From Candidatus Rifleibacteriota bacterium (lineage in GTDB: Bacteria > Muiribacteriota > Ozemobacteria > Ozemobacterales > Ozemobacteraceae), in contig JADFXM010000058.1 of NCBI GenBank assembly GCA_015233565.1, forward strand, positions 1 to 45,624: a stretch of 45,624 nucleotides of DNA, written 5' to 3'. The notes beneath the pieces are model-generated. The model was not told where the DNA came from. It searched no databases and saw only the letters and a list, made by a program, of their open reading frames with translations. Of the stretch, positions 1 through 7,646 are shown in pieces. Position 1 is the stretch's first letter. The number at the start of each line of letters is the position of its first letter. The position numbers and the translations under genes are program-made.

Positions 1-1
1 T

Positions 2-76
2 TGGTATAAGAAAGGATTAAGCTCAATTGCAGGACAGGGCTGGGAGAAAATTATAAGCCAAGATGCTGTGTAGTGA
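2..76 (+). CDS. 3' end of an unidentified gene cut by the window edge
   Basis: An open frame enters from the left edge and closes at a TAG at 74-76. The readable C-terminus is about 24 residues and ends in GWEKIISQDAV. It is too short to identify. Its stop abuts the dispersed repeat that begins at 74, so it could be the end of a transposon gene, but that is inference. Confidence 0.35.
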
Positions 77-125
77 GCGTGAGCACGATATTTTATGGAA
101 GTTTGATCAAAATAAATTAGGGCGA
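74..125 (+). repeat. Dispersed ~50-bp repeat, left copy
   Basis: The stretch starting GTGAGCGTGAG and containing ATATTTTATGGAAG, TTTGATCAAAATAAA and TTAGGGCGAA recurs on the opposite strand at about 41546-41598 with only a few differences. That copy lies next to IS21-like end motifs. This one lies just behind the stop of the truncated gene at the window edge. It is probably part of, or the flank of, an insertion sequence. Confidence 0.7.
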
Positions 126-428
126 AATTGATAACTGTAGAGTTGGCGGCTTTTTGTCATGTTTTGTTTTCGGGGTGTCCAAATTCCATTCACCCCCAAA
201 TCCGCTGCTCATGGCGTTGTGAAGCTGTCGGAAAATCTCGGTATATTTTATTCGGTATACCGTAACTAGCTGTTAATGCTAGAAAGCTGGGGCGAAAAAT
301 GGGGTGGGTACATTAAAAAATGAAAACCAGGGCATTTTTCGACAGACTCGTTGTGGCTATTAATGAATGCAATTTCCGTTTTTTTAATATGGCCTTGCGG
401 TAGATCTCTTTCCTAGCTGGAGGTGCTT
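126..428. other. Intergenic region upstream of the MshEN gene
   Basis: No convincing gene is seen. It contains a GGTATACC palindrome near 255 and a small hairpin (CTAGC at 266-270 with GCTAG at 278-282). A GGAGG ribosome-binding site at 419-423 precedes the next gene. No clear -35/-10 pair was found. Confidence 0.4.
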
Positions 429-1355
429 GTGGACATTGAAAGTGTTCTTATACGAAAAGGCGTCATAAATAACGCGCAACTGTCTGCATTGAAACCGGGA
501 GAAATAATTCCCGATCAATGGATAGGAACAATTCTTTCAATAAAGGGTTATTGCTCTGAAAAGTTTATAGCAAAAACAATCGCCGAAGAGTTGAAGCTGT
601 ACTTTATGGATCTAGAACTCTTTTTCCCCAGTGCATCATCAATTAGAGAGATGCCACAAGATTATTCCCATCAAAATATGGCACTTCTCATATCCTCAAA
701 AGATGATACGGCAATTGTCGGATTTGTAAATCCATCTAAGGAAATTATTCAAAAAACACATAGTATCCTCAGAAAAACTGTATTGCCGGTAGTTATTACA
801 GCAAAAGAGTTTTTGAATAAGTTAAAAGCCTATTCTGACGATTACAGCGATCCAGTAAATCGATCGAATGGTCTTCCCAATATATATGGTTTGTCGGATC
901 ACGGTTTTATTATATACAACATATGGGTAGAAAGGTTCTATGAAAACGGATTCCTGACAGAAAGCGAAGTAAACGTATTAAAAAAAATCATTTCCGAACA
1001 TGGCAATCCCAAATTAATCAAAGCCGACAGCTTTGATAGTTTTGTGAAAAATAAAACGCGTGAAAAGCATGATGCTGCATTTAGAGCGCGAGTTGAAGCA
1101 CTACAACAGAAACGAGATCAAGAATATTCCTTGCAGAAAAAATTATTATTCTTCAGCGTGGAGAATACCGTATCCGATTACGGAAAAGATTACTTCAGCA
1201 AAGAGTATCCATATTTGGACGACGCAACACTGAAGGAATATCTAACAGGCTTTCAAACTCGAATTCGAATAAAAGCTTTAAAACTGTTTGCAGCAGTAGT
1301 CTCCATTGTTGGTATTATAATCGTATTAATAAGATTCCTTTTGCATCATTTTTGA
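429..1355 (+). CDS. Membrane-anchored MshEN (GspE N-terminal) domain protein without an ATPase domain
   Basis: The N-terminal ~135 residues have the pattern of the GspE/PilB N-terminal (MshEN) domain: leader helices, then a segment with KTIAEELKLYF, ALLISSKDDTAIVGFVNP and a closing VVITAKEFLNKL. In type II secretion and pilus ATPases this domain binds c-di-GMP or partner proteins and precedes a P-loop ATPase. Here there is no Walker A or B. A charged, partly coiled-coil middle is followed by one C-terminal transmembrane helix (about residues 281-305), so the protein is probably membrane-anchored with the domain in the cytoplasm. I chose GTG at 429 because GGAGG (419-423) sits 5 nt upstream; the GTG at 423 would overlap that site. 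The domain call is moderate; the function is unknown. Confidence 0.65.
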   Translation: MDIESVLIRKGVINNAQLSALKPGEIIPDQWIGTILSIKGYCSEKFIAKTIAEELKLYFMDLELFFPSASSIREMPQDYSHQNMALLISSKDDTAIVGFVNPSKEIIQKTHSILRKTVLPVVITAKEFLNKLKAYSDDYSDPVNRSNGLPNIYGLSDHGFIIYNIWVERFYENGFLTESEVNVLKKIISEHGNPKLIKADSFDSFVKNKTREKHDAAFRARVEALQQKRDQEYSLQKKLLFFSVENTVSDYGKDYFSKEYPYLDDATLKEYLTGFQTRIRIKALKLFAAVVSIVGIIIVLIRFLLHHF

Positions 1356-1470
1356 ACCTGGTTTAATATAGGGCTGCTGTATGAAAATTAGCCACATAAC
1401 GATGATTTGAATGCGGCGTTTTCCTTTGATTGATTGAATTTTCCCAACAATAGTTCGATCGGGCTGTCGG

Positions 1471-1787
1471 TTATAGCGAATATATAACTATAATTACCTT
1501 GTCTGTGCCAGCATCAAACGAGCTTATGAAGAAAAAAGCATCGTAATGGTTTTTAATCTTTAATGCAATTTCCTCGACTTGAATTATGAAACAAACAAGA
1601 ATCCCAGAGATGGTAAAAGAATTGCCATCCAATTGAATATCCTTGTAATTACTGCAATAATTTGCAACTGAAGCAGGCGCTACAAGATTCCTAAGACAGT
1701 TCAATATCAAGGAAATTTTGATGACAATGTACTTACAAATGAAAAATCGCTACTAAGTTTTTCCTCTAAAATTTTCAAAAAATCCAT
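1471..1787 (-). pseudogene. Small hypothetical gene, apparently frameshifted
   Basis: On the minus strand an ATG at 1787 opens a 26-residue frame (MDFLKILEEKLSSDFSFVS...) that stops at 1707-1709. A neighbouring frame continues immediately from about 1710 to 1471 for 79 residues and has only weak TTG starts of its own. Joined, they give a plausible ~105-residue protein. The simplest reading is one gene broken by a single indel near 1707-1712 (TTTCCTTGATATT). No family was recognised, and the ATG has no good ribosome-binding site. It could be a relic or a chance pair of frames. Confidence 0.35.
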
Positions 1788-1986
1788 ATTACGATGATCT
1801 GAATTTCAATTTAATAAACGCATTTGCGTGATGACAAAATACAATATTTTATTTTGTTTCAAACATGTTGTGATCACTTCGAATCTTTTCACCAGATGCT
1901 TTGCCTTATTTGAATAGGTTGGATTTGTTTGGGGAGGGTCTGTAATACAAACCGGTAAAGTATTAATAATAAATCGGAGGTGGAAC

Positions 1987-2271
1987 ATGAACGACACTTT
2001 TATACATGTAAGAGTTGATCAAGAACTAAAGAGCGGGTCAGAACAAGTTTTTGAAAATTTGGGTCTCACAACTTCGCAGGCAATCAAGTTGTTTTTGCGA
2101 CAAGCTCTTATTTGGCAAAAACTACCATTAATGCTTGATTATCCGAAGGAAAATAATAATACTAAAGCTGATCCGGTTGGTAGTAATGGCGTTTTGACTT
2201 ACGAAGAGCTCAGAAAAGTGACCCCCTATGTCCTAAATGTTCTTAGAGCGCAAGGTCAGAAAGTTCCTTAG
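1987..2271 (+). CDS. RelB/DinJ-family antitoxin, no toxin partner visible
   Basis: This 94-residue protein has the RelB/DinJ ribbon-helix-helix signature: an N-terminal strand FIHVRVDQELK, then EQVFENLGLTTSQAIKLFLRQAL. DinJ normally neutralises the YafQ/RelE mRNA interferase and represses its own operon. The C-terminal half (residues 50-94) is where a toxin-binding tail would lie. Start: ATG with CGGAGG 6-11 nt upstream. No RelE/ParE/YafQ-like gene follows. A terminator-like hairpin closes the unit 6 bp after the stop, so it appears to be a single-gene unit. It may be the remnant of a toxin-antitoxin pair or act in trans. Confidence 0.75.
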   Translation: MNDTFIHVRVDQELKSGSEQVFENLGLTTSQAIKLFLRQALIWQKLPLMLDYPKENNNTKADPVGSNGVLTYEELRKVTPYVLNVLRAQGQKVP

Positions 2272-2277
2272 AATCTA

Positions 2278-2325
2278 AAGCCACACCGGGTGCAATTTAA
2301 ACCGGTTCTGGTGGCTTCTTCTCTT
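2278..2325 (+). terminator. Probable intrinsic terminator after the dinJ-like gene
   Basis: Arms AAGCCAC (2278-2284) and GTGGCTT (2311-2317), with inner CCGG pairs, form a stem followed by CTTCTCTT. The T-run is imperfect. It sits directly after the stop codon at 2271. Confidence 0.55.
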
Positions 2326-2490
2326 CAAGGCATGGGGCGTATGTTAGGGGAGTCAAACAATTTCGGTTCAGTGTTTCAAATATCATGTTCATAATAATTG
2401 TACCAGATGCGGCTCAAATTATCAACTTCGTACAGCTTGTCAAAAGTGCCAGAATTTAAGCGCGAATTACATGAATTATTTGATGTTTCT

Positions 2491-2571
2491 GCTACAGTAC
2501 CGAACGGTTGTGTAGCATCTTATATTATGACATATAAAAATGTTGCGTGTTGTAGCATTATGTGTTATATT
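2491..2571 (+). promoter_or_regulatory. Promoter and repeated operator-like motifs upstream of the small serine recombinase
   Basis: A -35-like TTGCGT (2543-2548) and a -10-like TATATT (2566-2571) have a 17-bp spacer. The octamer TGTAGCAT occurs at 2511 and again at 2551, exactly 40 bp apart. Each is followed by TTATATTAT (2520 and 2565). An inverted GCTACA lies at 2491. Repeats of this kind upstream of a serine recombinase can be its crossover/accessory sites or an operator; which one is unknown. Confidence 0.5.
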
Positions 2572-2600
2572 ATTAATAGAGAAAGAACAAGGAGGTTTTT

Positions 2601-3284
2601 ATGAACCGCTTTGCAATCTTTACCCGGTGTAGTACCGACGAACAAGTAAATTCTGGACATGGGTTGAACGCCCAGCTTGATATTTGCAAAAATTTCGCAT
2701 CTCGGAACGGAGGAGAGATTTCCGGCATTTTTTCGGATGAAGGAATTTCCGGTGCAGCTTCTTTAGATAAACGCCTAGGGCTTCTTTCTGCAATCTCTTC
2801 TTTGGAAAAAGGAGATAACCTTTTGGTTGCCAAAAGGGATAGACTCGCTAGAGACCCCCTTATCCTTGCTATGATCGAAGCCAGTGTAAATAGAAAGGGA
2901 GCGCGTATCATTAGCGCTTCCGGGGAAGGTACCGAAAGCGACGAACCAACATCGATCCTTATGAGGCGGATGGTTGACGCTTTCGCAGAATATGAAAGAT
3001 TGGTAATTAAATCAAGAACAAAATGCGCATTACAAGCTAAAATCAAAAGAAATGAGAGAGCGGGACATATTCCATTTGGGTTTCGGTTAGCTAGCGATGG
3101 CTGCCATTTAGAAAAAGAGCCCAATGAGCAAGAAATTCTTAAAACGATTCAAGAGCTTCGTTCACACAGGGTGTCTTTGCGACAAATTGCCGAAGAATTG
3201 AATTCTCATAACTTTAAAAATCGTGGGAATCCATGGAATAATGTTTCTGTTCTTCGGGTCTCTCGCGGAAAGGTTGCAGCATGA
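2601..3284 (+). CDS. Small serine recombinase (resolvase/invertase family)
   Basis: A site-specific DNA recombinase that cuts and rejoins DNA through a phosphoserine link. The N-terminal catalytic domain is recognisable: FTRCSTDEQ (residues 7-15, nucleophile Ser11), a conserved DEGISGA block near residue 45, AKRDRLARD (about 76-85), and the long helix around FAEYERLVIKSRT (about 128-141). The C-terminus (residues 160-227) has a helix-turn-helix-like segment, SLRQIAEELNSHNF. At 227 residues it is slightly longer than classical TnpR resolvases and lacks the zinc-ribbon and recombinase domains of the large integrases. An AGGAGG site lies upstream of the ATG. Its stop overlaps the next ATG (ATGA), so the two are translationally coupled. 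It is likely the resolvase or invertase of the island. Confidence 0.88.
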   Translation: MNRFAIFTRCSTDEQVNSGHGLNAQLDICKNFASRNGGEISGIFSDEGISGAASLDKRLGLLSAISSLEKGDNLLVAKRDRLARDPLILAMIEASVNRKGARIISASGEGTESDEPTSILMRRMVDAFAEYERLVIKSRTKCALQAKIKRNERAGHIPFGFRLASDGCHLEKEPNEQEILKTIQELRSHRVSLRQIAEELNSHNFKNRGNPWNNVSVLRVSRGKVAA

Positions 3285-3559
3285 AAAAAAAAGAACTTCT
3301 CGATAAGCTTTGTCAATTAGCTTCTAAACTTCCACCAGATAGACTTGAAACGTTAATTTTCTCATTGGAAAAAAAGACTTATACCGTTTCGGAAGCAGCA
3401 GAAATAATGGGCTCTCACCGCGAAACAATCCGGCGAGCAATAAGAAATGGTAGATTAAAAGCCTTTCGAATTGGTGGTGATATTCGCGCAGAATACCATA
3501 TTGTTGCAGAGGAGTTGGAAAAGTTTATGAGAGGTAAACACGATGATGTTGGAAAATGA
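3281..3559 (+). CDS. Excisionase-type helix-turn-helix DNA-binding protein
   Basis: This 92-residue protein has a MerR-like/excisionase HTH (residues about 33-85): YTVSEAAEIMGSHRETIRRAIRNGRLKAFRIGG. That pattern is typical of Xis and of small helix-turn-helix partners of recombinases. It overlaps the recombinase gene by 4 bp, which supports joint function, probably as a recombination directionality factor or as a repressor of the pair. The first 30 residues are helical and unassigned. A hairpin terminator follows at 3574. Confidence 0.8.
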   Translation: MKKKELLDKLCQLASKLPPDRLETLIFSLEKKTYTVSEAAEIMGSHRETIRRAIRNGRLKAFRIGGDIRAEYHIVAEELEKFMRGKHDDVGK

Positions 3560-3573
3560 TCATCACCATGCGT

Positions 3574-3600
3574 AATGCCAAGATTTAAGGCATTTTATTT
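3574..3600 (+). terminator. Intrinsic terminator after the recombinase-HTH pair
   Basis: AATGCC (3574-3579) and GGCATT (3589-3594) form a stem with a 9-nt loop, followed by TTATTT. It lies 14 bp past the stop at 3559. It separates this plus-strand pair from the converging minus-strand ParB-like gene. Confidence 0.6.
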
Positions 3601-3724
3601 GGGGGAAAATTAATTGAAGAATTCTTTCGATATTTAGAAATACCCCCTGTTTTTCACAAGGGGCGGGGAACTGCGAATCAATTTCCATCCTTTACATCTT
3701 CTTCTAATTCCAGTTTTTCAGTTT

Positions 3725-4771
3725 TCATGGTTTTTCCTTGAATATTTTAAAACTGTCATTAAGAATGACTTTAATTTTTTCAAAAAAAGGATTTCCTCGA
3801 AAACGCCAACCAACCACACCATATTTTTTCTTGGCATTTGGATTCTCAGGACACAAATAAATTTCTTTTTCGAACGAGGAGTCGATCTCCAGCATAAAAC
3901 GAAAAACTGAGCATGTGTTTTGCTCAGGTTGAATTTCATGGACCGTTTGTTCCGACTTTTCGTTTTCCGATTGTATAGATGCTTCAATAGTATTGCTTCC
4001 ATTTATTCCTTCGGTTGCCGTTTTTTTTACCTGTTCCGTGTCTATTTTTTCGTTTTCAGTTTTCTCAACTCGATCAGGAATCATTCCCTGGTTATCAGTT
4101 TTTAAGCGAAACAGAGGTTCTTGATAATCAAAAAAATTGTTGTATTCACCGTTGTTAATTTTTGAAATGGCTTTTCTTATTTCGCTTTTGTCCAGTTTCG
4201 ATTTTGCCATAGCATTAATGTCTTTGATGCTAAGATTACTCTTCAATAGAAGAGCTTTTGTTGCAAAACCGTCAATAGCAGAACTGCCAAGATATGTTAC
4301 AAGTTGATCAACGCTTGTCGCAAATACCCCGTGCGCTCTGACAGTACGTTCATTAATTCCTAGCTCAACGCCGATTATTTCAGAAGTCTTCAAGTGGAAA
4401 TCTTCTCCACTTGCTTTTCTATTACCACCATGGTCATTTTTTTCACGATTGTATCTACATCCAATATAATAGGACGTTTGGAGGTTGTTAAGATTTCTTC
4501 TGCCCAATTGATTTCGCTCGATAAAGTCGATAACGGTTGCTCTATCTGAAAAATTTCTAATTTCAAAATCGTACTTTAACCCCAAATTATTGCAAATTGC
4601 GAGCCTGTGATGCCCATCCACGAGAAGAAGGCGTTCACCGTCATCCCAAACAATCAATTTTTCTCGACATCCTTCAGCCCGAATAGAATTTTCCAGTAAT
4701 CGCATTTCATGCTCTTGAAGTGAAGCAACATGGTTTTGAAATTCTGGATCTATAATGATTTCCCTATTCAT
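3725..4771 (-). CDS. ParB/sulfiredoxin-fold (ParB-like nuclease) domain protein
   Basis: The N-terminal ~110 residues form a ParB-like domain: EMRLLENSIRAEGCREKLIVWD, then the signature VDGHHRLAIC (residues 51-60), then a segment rich in NLQTSYYIG and NERTVRAHG like the HTH part of ParB relatives. Such proteins in mobile elements act in partitioning, as CTP-dependent DNA clamps, or as nucleases/regulators. The C-terminal ~150 residues are charged and end in a short conserved-looking block with a tryptophan. I chose ATG at 4771 because GAGGAG lies just upstream; the frame extends further 5' without a better site. It overlaps the stop of the RHH-like gene by 8 bp. No ParA is present, so a non-partition role is possible. 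Confidence 0.75.
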   Translation of the reverse strand: MNREIIIDPEFQNHVASLQEHEMRLLENSIRAEGCREKLIVWDDGERLLLVDGHHRLAICNNLGLKYDFEIRNFSDRATVIDFIERNQLGRRNLNNLQTSYYIGCRYNREKNDHGGNRKASGEDFHLKTSEIIGVELGINERTVRAHGVFATSVDQLVTYLGSSAIDGFATKALLLKSNLSIKDINAMAKSKLDKSEIRKAISKINNGEYNNFFDYQEPLFRLKTDNQGMIPDRVEKTENEKIDTEQVKKTATEGINGSNTIEASIQSENEKSEQTVHEIQPEQNTCSVFRFMLEIDSSFEKEIYLCPENPNAKKKYGVVGWRFRGNPFFEKIKVILNDSFKIFKEKP

Positions 4772-4952
4772 TATTTTTCTCCTCAACCTTTTGATCGGAA
4801 TTATTGTAGCCATCGTTAAATTGCTCAAGTCCAAATTGAATCAGTTCATCAGCCAATTGCTTAAGACCTATCTCAAGCTCTGTTGCAAGGATTTTCAAGC
4901 GTTTATGACTTGAGCGAGTTATTTTGACCGAAACTTCATCTTGTTTTTCCAT
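4764..4952 (-). CDS. Small RHH-like DNA-binding protein
   Basis: This 62-residue protein, with VSVKITRSSHKRLKILATEL followed by LADELIQFGLEQF, looks like a ribbon-helix-helix repressor (strand, helix, helix). It is the first gene of the minus-strand pair with the ParB-like gene and overlaps it by 8 bp. Such small RHH proteins usually repress their own operon. A short TAGGAG ribosome-binding site precedes the ATG. The upstream DNA is AT-rich, with TATTAT-like -10 candidates around 4970-4995. Confidence 0.6.
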   Translation of the reverse strand: MEKQDEVSVKITRSSHKRLKILATELEIGLKQLADELIQFGLEQFNDGYNNSDQKVEEKNNE

Positions 4953-5242
4953 ATGAAAACTCCTAATAATAGTATTTTCCTATAATAATATTTTACGCGG
5001 CGTATGATTTTTTTCTTAAAATATTAAAATATTTTACTCTTGAGTTGCTTAATAGAAATTACCTTGGAACAAGACGAAGAAATGGTACGTCTGAGTTTAA
5101 GATTAATTAATATAGTACAATGTCTGAGTTGCAAAACACGTTTGATATTTTGCAATGGCTGGGGAAAACTATATCCGAAAACGTTATATGCTTCGCAACC
5201 ACAGTTTTCGGTATAGCAATGCTCGATAAAAGCTTATTAATA
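4953..5242. other. Intergenic, AT-rich promoter region
   Basis: No convincing gene. The first 60 bases contain repeated TATTAT/TATAAT-like boxes in minus orientation, suitable as promoters for the RHH-ParB pair. A 69-codon minus-strand frame at 5107-5316 runs through the downstream terminator and looks non-coding. Confidence 0.4.
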
Positions 5243-5270
5243 TAAAAAAAAGTCCCTCTTAAAAGAGACT
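5243..5270 (-). terminator. Intrinsic terminator of the DUF3102-methylase operon
   Basis: In minus orientation the transcript reads AGUCUCUU, UUAA, AAGAGGGACU-like arms (5251-5270, with G-U pairs), followed by eight U residues (5243-5250). It lies about 70 bp after the last gene of the operon. Confidence 0.65.
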
Positions 5271-5340
5271 CCGTCTGCAAACTACATTCCTTCGACAAAT
5301 GCGAAGTCATCTTCATCGAGACAATCGACGTAAAATAAAT

Positions 5341-5886
5341 TTACCGTAAGCGGTATTCAGTTCGCGGTTTTTTGTTTTTATTTGGTACCGAAATCACACG
5401 TTTCTCCAAAAAGCCGCATGTTAGCATTGCTTCTAAAGTTTCAAACAAACGATTTGATGTCTTGGCTCGGCGCTTGACCGCTTGATAAAGAGAGCTATAT
5501 GACACCCATTCGATGTGGGCTTCATTTTCGCGTCTCATTTTTGCCAAGATGAGTATCTCTAAGTCTGCTTCAAGTTGTTTTGCAAGAACTCGTGATTTTA
5601 CGTTGTCACCACATTTTGTTATTCCAATTTCGATTAAAGCGTCAATTTCCTTGATTGTCATAAGTTGTGGGTTAAATATTCGCATGGGCGCAAGGCGTAT
5701 TACCGTTTCCATCAATCCACGGCGTTTTCCACACCACCGCGCAACATTTGACGCAAGATAAATTGCCTCATGTTGTTTTAATTCCCTGGTTGCATTCCAA
5801 AATTCTAGGAAAAGTTGATTTTTTTCGTTAATCATAGCAGCAATGATTCGTTTTGGATCGGAAGCATATTCTGGCATATGTGTCAC
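5341..5886 (-). CDS. Hypothetical mobile-element protein with C-terminal winged-helix-like segment
   Basis: No family was recognised. The 181 residues are largely helical. The last ~50, with YQAVKRRAKTSNRLFETLEAML, then GFLEKR and a basic PNKNKKPRTEYRLR tail, resemble a winged helix with its wing and suggest DNA binding. It is the third gene of a minus-strand operon (DUF3102 protein, adenine methylase, this protein), 6 bp after the methylase. The start may be GTG 5886 or ATG 5877; neither has a clear ribosome-binding site, so coupling to the methylase is likely. A replication or regulatory accessory role in the element is inferred from context only. Confidence 0.55.
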   Translation of the reverse strand: MTHMPEYASDPKRIIAAMINEKNQLFLEFWNATRELKQHEAIYLASNVARWCGKRRGLMETVIRLAPMRIFNPQLMTIKEIDALIEIGITKCGDNVKSRVLAKQLEADLEILILAKMRRENEAHIEWVSYSSLYQAVKRRAKTSNRLFETLEAMLTCGFLEKRVISVPNKNKKPRTEYRLR

Positions 5887-5892
5887 TATTAT

Positions 5893-6411
5893 TTACGCAG
5901 CGCAGGGAACCAGCGAGTTACGCGGTCGCGTTTTGCCGAGTTTAAACCACTTTCCGGGAAGTTTAGAATTATTGAGGATAGCGCTTGATTCCTGATCGTA
6001 AGCAATTAAAACACTCCCGCAGCCAGGTCTGCCGGAAACGCTACCATCTGATTTTATAAATCGAATTCTTCCCGACAGAATTCGAATTGAGATAGCGCAA
6101 TTCCAATTCCATTGTGACCACCAAAGCATATCTTGGCGGTTGTATAGGAGCGCGATCCCACGCCCATGAATTGCCATCCTTTGGATAAATGGCTGCACGT
6201 TGCTGTATGGTGGATTCAACCACACACGCCCAAACCATGGTAAAGAAAGACCATCGTCCTCCATAGTGTAATTTATTTTTGCAATATCAAATGGTCTAAC
6301 GATTGACGCACACGGATCTAGGTCGAATTTTCCAAGGTTTTTCAGAATCCAGCCAGGAGTGTACCATTCGACCGAAGTGAAGATAGGTTTCCGCTCAAAC
6401 TGAGTATTCAT
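5893..6411 (-). CDS. Phage-type DNA N6-adenine methyltransferase
   Basis: Transfers a methyl group from SAM to adenine N6 in DNA. The 172 residues match the compact phage Dam family (DNA_N-6-adenine_Mtase): an N-terminal EWYTPGWILKNLGKFDLDPCAS and the catalytic VWLNPPYS (NPPY at residues 66-69). A central block follows, rich in aromatic residues, with NRQDMLWW and RIRFIKSDGS. The ATG overlaps the stop of the DUF3102 gene by 4 bp. Such solitary methylases in phages and integrative elements usually protect the element's DNA or mark its origin. No cognate endonuclease is next to it. Confidence 0.85.
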   Translation of the reverse strand: MNTQFERKPIFTSVEWYTPGWILKNLGKFDLDPCASIVRPFDIAKINYTMEDDGLSLPWFGRVWLNPPYSNVQPFIQRMAIHGRGIALLYNRQDMLWWSQWNWNCAISIRILSGRIRFIKSDGSVSGRPGCGSVLIAYDQESSAILNNSKLPGKWFKLGKTRPRNSLVPCAA

Positions 6412-7442
6412 TCTGGAGTCCCCTCAGTTTTAAGATATTCTTCCATTGTTATTTGCGGGAATATTGGACTATTTCCGGCGGAAAGCGATTCGCCAAACTT
6501 AATAATTTGGGGTTTTCCACCTACGTCTACCACAATTTGTCCTTCTCCTGGCGTATTTCCAATTGCTTTGAGTATCTTCCTTGCTTGAGCAGGACTATAA
6601 CCAACCTTAGCTTTTTTTGATTGCTTTATAGGCTTTATTGTTTCTTTTGGAATCGTAGGCTCTAATTTTGAATTCGATATTGTTTCTTTCTTTGGCGTAG
6701 GTTCAGTTTTTTTAACCGGGGATGTTGATTTCGTTGAGGAACATTTATTGCGCTTCAGATCAAGAGCCATTAAAAGCACCCGACGAATTACTTGCAAAAT
6801 GCTTTCAGCGGGGTTTTCCTTCAACTCTGTGATCATCTCAATTATTTCGGTGGGTAGATGTGGCTGGTTCATTTCATCAGAGCTTCCGTGTTCTTTTGTT
6901 GTTTCAGTATCACTGGTTTCTTGTGAATTTTCTTTTCCAATGCTTTTACCTGAAATATTATGAGGCATACTCCCATTTGTTGTAGAGTTTCGCGGAACTT
7001 TTTTCTTCAAACACCGGAGAAAACCAACTGAAACCGTTAAGCCGGGGGATTCATGAATAATTTCCGAAGCCTCATTCAGTTCATTTTCATCCATTGTGGC
7101 AAGCACGTATAGCATCGAAATTGTTATTCGATCATCGTTAACTAAATCGGAAACGGTTTCTTTTTTGCGTGCAAGCGCCATTAAATTAGACGCTGTACGC
7201 GGGTCTTTGGGGTAGTTTTTCTTTAGCCACGGAAGCCAGTTTTTGTGTCCAACTAGCTTTTTACATTCAAATAATTCCTGTCCAGCTTTTACTGAGGTTT
7301 CAAATTCGGCACGTTTGGTCTCTTTTGACCTTTTTTGAAACCCCTCAATATCTATTAAATAGCCTTTTATTTTTGCTATTCTGTCTTTTAAAATGGTCTC
7401 AGAATCTTTATTAACAAAGTTTTGTTTCTTACCAATAATCAT
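6408..7442 (-). CDS. DUF3102-family protein
   Basis: Residues about 40-120 carry the DUF3102 pattern: VKAGQELFECKKLVGHKNWLPWL, then NYPKDPRTASNLMALARK and a helical block. The family is common in phages and conjugative elements, often beside ParB-like proteins and Dam methylases, and is thought to bind DNA. The middle (about 170-280) is a low-complexity Ser/Thr/Lys/Glu linker. The end has a compact YSPAQARKILKAIGN element. ATG at 7442 is preferred (AAGGAG upstream) over an earlier in-frame start at 7466. It leads an operon with the methylase and a winged-helix-like gene; the first pair overlaps by 4 bp. Confidence 0.75.
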   Translation of the reverse strand: MIIGKKQNFVNKDSETILKDRIAKIKGYLIDIEGFQKRSKETKRAEFETSVKAGQELFECKKLVGHKNWLPWLKKNYPKDPRTASNLMALARKKETVSDLVNDDRITISMLYVLATMDENELNEASEIIHESPGLTVSVGFLRCLKKKVPRNSTTNGSMPHNISGKSIGKENSQETSDTETTKEHGSSDEMNQPHLPTEIIEMITELKENPAESILQVIRRVLLMALDLKRNKCSSTKSTSPVKKTEPTPKKETISNSKLEPTIPKETIKPIKQSKKAKVGYSPAQARKILKAIGNTPGEGQIVVDVGGKPQIIKFGESLSAGNSPIFPQITMEEYLKTEGTPE

Positions 7443-7550
7443 AAAAATCTCCTTCGCAATTTTCAAATTTTCATTTTTGGATCATTAGACGCAAAAAAGT
7501 AAGCTGGCAAATAAAAAATTAAACCAACGAAATTAAACTTGGAAAATGGA

Positions 7551-7646
7551 TGCTCTTTGCAGAGCGCCAACAGAATAGGATTCAAGCCCTAACCCATTGG
7601 GGAGCGATGAGATTCTTGTTAATAAGAAGGTCTCCCGCTAGAGACC
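7551..7646. ncRNA. Cluster of perfect hairpins, possible structured RNA
   Basis: Within 100 bases there are GCTCT-TTGC-AGAGC (about 7551-7564), CCC-ATT-GGG, TCTT-GTTAAT-AAGA, and a 6-bp stem GGTCTC (7629-7634) with GAGACC (7641-7646). The segment is more GC-rich than its AT-rich surroundings. It resembles no tRNA that I could fold. Direction and function are unknown. Confidence 0.25.

Noticed and set aside
2398..2604. 68-codon frame upstream of the small recombinase
   Set aside because: Runs through the promoter and repeat region and lacks a ribosome-binding site.
2573..3124. 183-codon minus-strand frame opposite the small serine recombinase
   Set aside because: Antisense shadow of a gene with clear recombinase motifs; no ribosome-binding site or family.
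5277..5345. Short minus-strand reading ending in an acidic CLDEDDFAFVEGM
   Set aside because: Looks protein-like but has no ATG, GTG or TTG start before the previous stop; too short to support.
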